Shown here: in pieces, positions 56,724-64,000 of the stretch
Numbering within the stretch: position 1 is the first letter of the stretch
Layout of the letters: the number at the start of each line of letters is the position of its first letter
Assembly: GCA_027627225.1 (NCBI GenBank)
Contig: CM051025.1
Coordinates: forward strand, 55,558,681-55,622,680
Reading direction: 5' to 3'
Length of the DNA: 64,000 nucleotides
Source: Congeria kusceri
Taxonomy: Eukaryota > Mollusca > Bivalvia > Myida > Dreissenidae
Notes under the pieces: generated by a model
The model's database searches: none
The model's input: only the letters and a program-made list of their open reading frames with translations
What the model was told of the DNA's origin: nothing
Program-made: the position numbers and the translations under genes

Positions 56724-58418
56724 GTTTTAATTTTTTTAGACTTTTTTGCTAATTAGTGTTAATCAAATATCTTATTGTGTAATATATGTATTTATCGAAT
56801 GCACATGTCTTAGTAAAGCGCATTTCTATCAAATAATATAATTTATAGTGCAATAGGAAGCCAATTTTTTGATGACAGTCCCTTTTAACAAAAGTATTGA
56901 ATGGTACGAAATGTTTCAAACAGGCATATTGTTGCTGAAATATTTGTCTTTCAAAGTATATATAGGTTTTCGTGATTGCCAGTACATTTAAAATAAAGAG
57001 AGCGGTTTTGTCGTTAGTGACCCGGAACTACCCAATTGACAGGATTTAAATATTAGCTTATTGTCATTTACATTTGACATTTGTTTGCAGTATTATTGTT
57101 GCTTTTGTTATTGTTGTTTGTTTAAATATAGAATTCTTGGCAGATTAGGAGAAGCTTGTTAGTAAATGCCGATTATGTTAACGTTAAGATATATGTGCTA
57201 ATATTTAAGTGTTTGAAACTTGAATTACTGGCAAAGTATTATGTATGATTTAAATTGTTGCCAATCATGGGAGAAAATCAGACAAGGTATTTTCACCATA
57301 AGTATTCACATTTAAGAACATATCAGAACTAGATCTGCATTATACAGAAATCAACAAAGCATTTGAAAATATTAAAACTCTGTTTTTTCTATACCTACCA
57401 AATACCTAACTAATCAATGCATTAATTAGGTTTTGTCACAGAAAAATTGACTAAGCATTTTCATAAAGATTATCAGCACTGTTTACCTCACTATTACAAA
57501 AACCGTATAACATATCGGTTATCGATACTTTAGGACCAATGTTTATATGGTATCGAACATCTTGGTATCGATCAAAATATCGGTCAATACAAAAAAAACA
57601 ATCGAAATAGAATCAAATAATGTGAAAACTTTTGTTTTCATACTTCCCGCACATTTCAACGTGTTGTATCCTTATAGTTAGGTGTCAGTGCTTATTAAAT
57701 CCTGTTACATTACTGAAATTGGCTACACCCCAACTTGATTTAAGTTTTCCAACAGTTTTTCCTTTTTGCATCATTTTGAGAATATCTAATTACTTGTATA
57801 TTAAACATTTTATTATGCTGCTGAATGATGGAAATTACCTTTGGCTTCATTAAAATACATTTAAAGCAAACATTTTAGTAAATGCTTCATGAAAATATAA
57901 GTCACAAATTCTATATTGTCATAGCTAAATTTGAAATTTAAAAATGATTAAAAACTATGGTACTTTTATTTATGTATTTCGAAAAAATAAAAAAAATTGG
58001 TTTTTGTGAATAAAATTATGTGTATTCAACAAAATTACTATACTTCATGACCATTACATTTATTCTGATTTTTGTCCATGAATATTTTTTTTTTAATTTA
58101 AAAGAAATTTGGTTTTACTTAAATACCCCCCTAAAACGTTATTTTAACTTATATTGAAATCAATACATTAAATACATTAATATTTATTGAAATTAATGCA
58201 ACAAGTTACAGTAAAACGTTGTACGTGAAAAAAAGGGTTGACTTATGCGGACTTTTAATGTAAGTATTATTCGAAAAGCAAGGCCTCGTTACAGAAACCT
58301 TGTGTGAAAAACAATGTACATAATCTACACCTTAATTGCAAGTGGTTCGTCATATTTGGTACTATGTCATTAATGCCTGTAGCCTTGTGTAAATACAAGT
58401 GATAAAATAAACAAAAGT
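56724..58418. other. Non-coding stretch
   Basis: AT-rich. A patch at 57507-57592 repeats TATCG/GGTATCGA phrases several times and may be a worn repeat. Nothing else recognised. Confidence 0.4.
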
Positions 58419-59335
58419 GTGCACACAAAAATTATATCCATTGAAGGGTCATTATCTGATCACAACTCACGAATCAAACTCCTGGAATACAAATCTATTG
58501 ACATTGAGGCAAGGAGTCGAAGGAACAATCTCATAATTGGCGGGATCAGCGAACAGAGAGATGAAAACTGCCACAATGTCATAGCCCATTTCCTGGCTGA
58601 ACAGCTCCAGCTAACCCCTTGTCCTCATATCCAGCGACCACACCGTCTTGGCAGATTTTCTAAGGGTGTCACCAGAGGTATTATTGTGAACTTTCTAGAC
58701 TATCAAAACACAGTTAATGTCCTCTCACGTGCAAACCGGCTAAGAGGAACTAATTTAGCATCAACAGAGACTATCCAAAGGAAATAACCCAAGCACGGAA
58801 AGCACTTTGGCCAAAATACAAGAAACTTCGCGAAAGTTATCCACGCAGCAAAGTCTCCATAGTCTTCCCTGCAAAAATTGTTGTAGACGGCATGGTAGTC
58901 GACGACATATTCCCTGACTGGAACGCGATCCTCCAGGGCAACAGAGTCTCTGCTAACTCACAAGCCTTCCAATCGAAACAGGCACACTCCGAACCACCTT
59001 CCCATATCAGGAACCTAAACGTTAATCCTCCTGTTATCAACACGATTACTGTCATCCCCAGAAACACATCAGTGCTCAACACTCCTGATACACCAGCCCA
59101 GAGCGCTGAGCACATATCTAGGCGAACAAAGTCAGTATCCCCTCATCCTTCGAGGGCAAACACTCGTAAACATCCGCCATTATCTCCTAGGACTCCCCTG
59201 AGCGCACAGTCCTTTGTGCAGGGGATACAACGTCCATGGGACACCTCTCGTACTGCTGAGTCTGTACAAAACCGGAATACTCCACAGACGCCAAATTTGA
59301 ACAGGGCTCCAGATGCCAGCAGCCATCCCCACTAG
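58419..59335 (+). pseudogene. LINE ORF1 remnant, frameshifted
   Basis: Frame 58419-58787 starts within a coiled coil and has an RRM-like region (ARSRRNNLIIGGISEQRDEN, HRLGRFSKGVTRGIIVNF). A frameshift near 58766 moves to a frame with DYPKEITQARKALWPKYKK, then a Pro/Ser/Thr-rich C-terminus to the stop at 59335. ORF1 proteins of this kind bind element RNA. The ATG at 58419 is probably not the original start. Confidence 0.85.
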
Positions 59336-59380
59336 GCCAGAGGGGGGGTCGAATCACTCTCTAATCTGGAAGAGAAAAAC

Positions 59381-62300
59381 ATAAAATTAGGAACCTTAAA
59401 CGTTAGTGGACTCAAGAAAAGACTCAATTACCCAGAATTCACTGAACTCATTAGTAATTACGACATATTTTGTATCTCGGAAACCCACACTGATGAACAC
59501 GATATTATTAAAATAAATAACTATGAATATTTAGCCAAACAAGAGAACAAGAGTATAAGCGTAAACCTGGTGGCATTGGTGTATTTGTTAAAGACCAACT
59601 TACTTCCTCAATTAAAGTCCTACAATCAAACTCTGAATATGTACTATGGATATCCATTTGCAAATCATTAGTGAAACTTGATGAAAATATTATAAGAGCT
59701 GTATATGTTCCACCCGAAAACTCAAAATTTTTCAACGATGACGAGTTTATGGCCTTTGAAAATGAAATCTCTCAAAAATGTAATGAACATAAATATGTAA
59801 TTCTTGCAGGAGATTTCAATAGCAGAGTTGGAAGCATGAAAGATTACATAACTACAGATCCCCATTTAAATGACATGTTCGATATTGATGATGATATACA
59901 GAGCCAACATGACAAATATAAAACCCTTGAACAATTATCTATCCCACTTATTCGTACTTCTAAAGACCATCGAACAAATACCCATGGACTCCGACTTATT
60001 GATTTATGCAAAAATAACAACATTTTTATCCTCAATGGAAGATTATCATCAGGTAATGATTGTGCTATCTTAACTTTCAGAAATAAATCTTCAATTGATT
60101 ATGTAATTGCTTCATCTGATTGCTTTTACTTTCTCTCAGATTTTTACATCATTGAAACAGATTCACTGTTCTCAGATGGTCATAATGCCCTCACTTTGTC
60201 CATAAACATACCACACAGAAAATGCTCCAATATTTCCACCAAAAATCTAAGTGACATGAATCTGAAACCAAAATGGAATCCTGACTTGTCCAACCAATTT
60301 GTCAACAATATTAACCTTAACATAATAGACCAAATACTCTTGCAAATTAACACTTACCCACAATCACAGCAGACAATTGAGCACATAACCGATCAACTCC
60401 AATCAGTATTCCATCAAGCTTCCACCAGCACATACCCTGAAAATAAAAAACGATTTCATTATAATAGACCAGAAAACAATAAACCATGGTTTGGTCCTCA
60501 ATGTTCTAAAGCACGAAAAAATTATCATAATGCCAAAAATGACTACACAAAAAACAAAACTATAGACAACAAACAAAGAATGATCAATGCCAGTAAGGAA
60601 TATAAACGCACCATGAACTACCACATTAATGCCAGCAAACATAACATGTCAAATAAACAGTACTGGTCCTTTTTAAATAAACTTAAACCAAAAACTAAAG
60701 TTAAAACTATACCCACATTAGATGAATTTCATGATCACTTCAAAGAAATTAATACCAGCACAATCGATGACAATCGCTTCAATGACACAAACTCCCATCT
60801 ACAAAATGACACAAGCAACAGGCTTAATACCCCAATTACTGAAGAAGAAATAGAAAAATGTATCACAAAGCTTAAAAATTCTAAAACACCTAGCCATTCG
60901 ACAATATTTTAAATGAGTATACCAAGTCCACTAAACATCTACTTATGCCTGTTTACCATAAACTATTTAACTGTGTACTGGAAACAGGGTTCATTCCACA
61001 AAGCTGGCTAAATGGAATAATCATAGCTATATTTAAAAACAAAGGTGACCCTAAAGATCCTAATAACTACCGACCAATTACTATCCTCAGTTGTCTAGGT
61101 AAACTTTTTACTTCCATACTCAATGAAAGATTAAACAAATTCCTTAATGAAAATAATATTTTAGATGAAAATCAAGCTGGCTTTAGGAAAGGCTACTCTT
61201 GCTCTGACCATATTTTTACATTACATTCATTGATCGAAATACTGAAAAAAAGAAAACAAAAACTATTCTGCGCCTTCATTGATTTTTCACAAGTCGAAAA
61301 CAAGGTTTGGCGAATTGGCCTATGGCACAAACTTATTAAACAAAATATAAATGGCAAGTTTTTACATTTAATTCAAAACATGTACAACAATATCAAATCT
61401 AGTATCTCTATTAACGGCAATATTTCAGAACCCTTCGTATCAGAAATTGGCGTTAGACAAGGCGAAAATTTATCTCTAATTCTTTTTTCCATCTTCTTAA
61501 ATGACCTTCAAACACATATGCACCTCAATGGCTCAACTGGCATAGAACTAGAAAATCCCCTGGATTTGTCTCTTTGGCTAAAACTACTTATTCTATTTTA
61601 TGCTGATGACACTGTGAATTTATCTGATTTAAAAATAGACTTCCAAAATAGTTTAAATACCTTCCATAAATACTGTGATAACTGGCATTTAAAAATAAAC
61701 CTTAGCAAAACAAAAAATTTAATATTTGGTGCAAGACAACTACAAAACTTCCATTTCACATTAGGTGACAACCCTGTAAAAATCACTTTCCGTTACCACT
61801 ACCTAGGCATTACCCTTTCCAGCAATGGTTCTTTCCTCAATGCACGGAAACACTTAGCCGAGCAAGCAACAAAAGCAATGCACCTTCTATATACTAGAGC
61901 AAATAATGCAGAGCTACCTATTGATTTAATTCTTAAACTTTTCGACCACACTGTTTTACCAATTTTAATCTATGGCTCAGAAATGTTTGGTTTTGAAAAT
62001 GTAGGTATCTTGGAGAAAGTCCATAATAACTTCCTTAGAAAAATTACGAATGCTCGGAAATCAACCCCAATGGCTTTTTTTTTTATATGGTGAACTTGGC
62101 AGATACCCTATAGCAATTAACATCAAAAGTCGCATGATCTCTTTTTGGTTTAGAATCTTAATAGGCAAAGATCAGAAATTATCTATCCAAATCTATAAAT
62201 ACATGATGAACTTGCCAATCTCAAATTTTAAATGGGCCAACAAAATTAAAGAAATCCTCACCTCAGTAAACTTAAGTAATTTATGGGATAACCAATTCCT

Positions 62301-62759
62301 AACAACCCAAAATAATATTTGCCGCTTAGTCAAAGCCAAATTATTAACCCAATTCAAAACCCAATGCACAATCAACTACAGCAAACACATAAGGGACAAA
62401 TATATACCAGTTGCAAACAAACTCCATCCTTTGAAGACTACTTTATAAAACTTACAAAAACTGAATATACATACCTCTTTAAATTTAGAACTGCAAATCA
62501 CTGGTTACCAGTTGAAACCGGTCGATACGATGGAACCCCATTTGAGGAAAGAATATGCAGCCTTTGTAACTCTGGTCAAGTTGGCTCCGAACATCACTAT
62601 CTACTAAACTGCGATTTCTTTAAATCTGAAAGAGAACAATTCTTAGGACATGATCTTTATGATGCTACTCTTATTAAAATCCTAACATCTAATTCCTTAC
62701 AACTATTACAGAATACAAGCAAATTTATTCGCTTCATATTCAGTAAGTTTAAGCGATAG
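59381..62759 (+). pseudogene. LINE ORF2 remnant: endonuclease-reverse transcriptase, multiply frameshifted
   Basis: Endonuclease: TLNVSGLKK and CISETHTDEHD, a frameshift near 59555, then GGIGVFVKDQL, ILAGDFNSR, IDYVIASSD and SDGHNAL. RT: a frameshift near 60895, then NYRPITILSCLGKLFTSIL, QAGFRKGYSCSDHIF, motif A CAFIDFSQVENKVW, motif B GVRQGENLS, motif C FYADD. Another shift lies in a T11 run near 62071-62081, and one near 62385. The C-terminus has a zinc motif ICSLCNSG...HHYLLNC. Motif A keeps its first Asp, but the usual AFD that follows is VEN. In motif B the usual GDP reads GEN. The copy cannot encode a working enzyme. Confidence 0.9.
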
Positions 62760-63482
62760 CAAGTTATCTATTTAACTACCTGTTTTTTACCAATGCCACC
62801 ATCTAATACACCAACTCTAATATTGTAGCTTGTAACAATACTGCCTTTATTTCTATGTATTTTTATTGTTAACAGCATAACATATTTACATATTATCTCA
62901 ATATAAAGTGACCGTTTACACTTGTGTAATCAATATATCAAAATATTTGTCTGGTCACAAATGTATATATTTTTGCATGTATATACTAATCACATTATTT
63001 ACTTTAATTAGAAATATATGCATGTAAATATAAACTGTGCAATGTAAATAATAACTTCATTCTGTATTTGTACCAAATGATAACTGCATAATTATATGTC
63101 AATATTAACGTAAGATTGCTATATACTTATACTCATATAACAGAAATAATTGCAGCATTATATAAGAGTAGTACAAAATGGTACCACTCAAGTACAAGTG
63201 TTAACATTTTAAATATTTTTGCCTGCTATATTGATATTATATTTCAATTAAGGCAATGGAAACAATTGTTGCATTCTAAATGAGTACAACTGATACCTGT
63301 ATTTCACCTACAATCCTGTTTCTTTATCCTAAGTAATCTAGCAGTTCTAGGACATAAATTAATAATTATACTTTTGTTACTTCCCTTTAAACTTATCCAG
63401 CACACAAATTATAATTTGCTTTGCCCCATCAGTCATTTAATGTTAACCCCTCAGATAACGGCATTCTCCATTGTAATCCTGC
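62760..63482. other. Non-coding stretch, possible LINE 3' UTR
   Basis: Very AT-rich, with no poly(A) end or TSD found. It separates the LINE from the right copy of the direct repeat. Confidence 0.4.
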
Positions 63483-64000
63483 AATGCAAAGCTGATTAGA
63501 GTAATTACCACACACAATAGGTCCTCCATCTTGCCTTTGTGTTCAACATCGACCTCGCGTGCAGGTGCACTCAAGCGTAAATCAGGACAAAAATAACTTC
63601 TGTTGACTGAAACCGTTACAAAGCTAGCTCCAGCACCATAAACGCTAACGCACACAGTCTTTCGCAACAACATGTCTTTTAAGTATTGATAATGAATTAA
63701 ATTTCTGACGCAAAATGTAAACCTTTTTTAAAACGCGTAGTCGTTTCAATTTCTCAATCCGAAACGCCGCGTGCAAACGAAAATACGTCACCGCACAACT
63801 ATGATCACAAACCACTAATTATTTTTACCAGTGCTAGTATTAAAATGCTCTTATAGAACTGTACTATTATTTGTTTCTTAAATGCCACGATTATGATGAT
63901 TATGATAACAATAACGATTATCATTATTATGATTATTATGATTAGTATGATGATTTTGAATATGATATGATAATGATTGTGATTTTGATAATTTTATCAA
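63483..64000. repeat. Long direct repeat, right copy
   Basis: Matches 1-518 base for base except 63855. It continues past the window end. Left of 63483 the comparison cannot be made because copy 1 starts at the window edge. Confidence 0.95.

Larger units (their letters stand above)
58419..62759 (+). mobile_element. Degenerate non-LTR retrotransposon (ORF1 + EN-RT), 5'-truncated
   Basis: ORF1 remnant 58419-59335, then ORF2 remnant about 59381-62759, interrupted by about five frameshifts. The ORF1 N-terminus is missing, so the copy is 5'-truncated at about 58410. No clear poly(A) or target-site duplication seen. It differs in sequence style from the L1/Tx1-type element at 10378-18092; the EN-RT-zinc layout fits the CR1/Jockey side of non-LTR elements, which is tentative. 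Confidence 0.88.

Noticed and set aside
63443..63673. 76-codon minus-strand frame; from an inner Met it reads MEDLLCVVITLISFALQDYN, like a signal peptide
   Set aside because: Short, with no clear donor site, and composition alone explains a hydrophobic run. It would be a first exon at best, and its left-hand copy is cut by the window edge.

Overview
The window looks like nuclear DNA of an animal, most likely a bivalve mollusc. It is AT-rich, genes are split into short exons (54-250 bp) by long introns, and mobile elements are dense: LINEs with L1-type coiled-coil/RRM ORF1 proteins, tRNA-headed SINEs, foldback and TIR elements, and degenerate ~160-bp tandem arrays. I recall several of these repeat families from bivalve genomes, but I could not search for them. 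No prokaryotic feature, rRNA or functional tRNA gene was found. || Layout. 1-518 and 63483-64000 are the same sequence (one substitution seen), so the window starts and ends in a direct repeat of period 63,482 bp. A possible first coding exon lies at 1684-1754. Microsatellites and a ~455-bp direct duplication (7529-8973) follow. 10378-18092 is one L1/Tx1-type LINE on the minus strand, bounded by a 16-bp target-site duplication. It has an intact ORF1, an ORF2 with one frameshift, and an unusual 2.15-kb spacer between the two ORFs. || Gene A (plus strand, 19749-36102, perhaps from 1684) has 14-15 exons. The spliced product is a coiled-coil protein with a C-terminal domain I assign to the mitochondria-eating protein (MIEAP/SPATA18) family. 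Including the putative first exon the spliced length is 1,911 nt, an exact multiple of three. A coiled-coil exon has been duplicated in tandem. The 5.5-kb intron 25709-31258 holds a foldback element, an ATT microsatellite and a minisatellite of 26 x 66 bp. || A class-I-like sugar transporter gene (SLC2A/GLUT) runs on the minus strand (39067-43684). Nine exons are recognisable, but the N-terminal exon is missing, about 55 codons around TM5 are missing, and one acceptor lacks AG. It may be a pseudogene, or the assembly may be faulty. || Gene B (plus strand, 45313-54718) is a 5'-truncated partial copy of gene A in which seven 3' exons keep an open frame. One exon has absorbed a duplicated splice acceptor. 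Its introns hold two ~160-bp degenerate arrays nearby, a TA-flanked TIR element and a TTAA-flanked TIR element. || The right end carries a second LINE (58419-62759, plus strand) broken by about five frameshifts, followed by the second copy of the terminal repeat. The layout fits repeated segmental duplication of a MIEAP-like locus with heavy transposon load.
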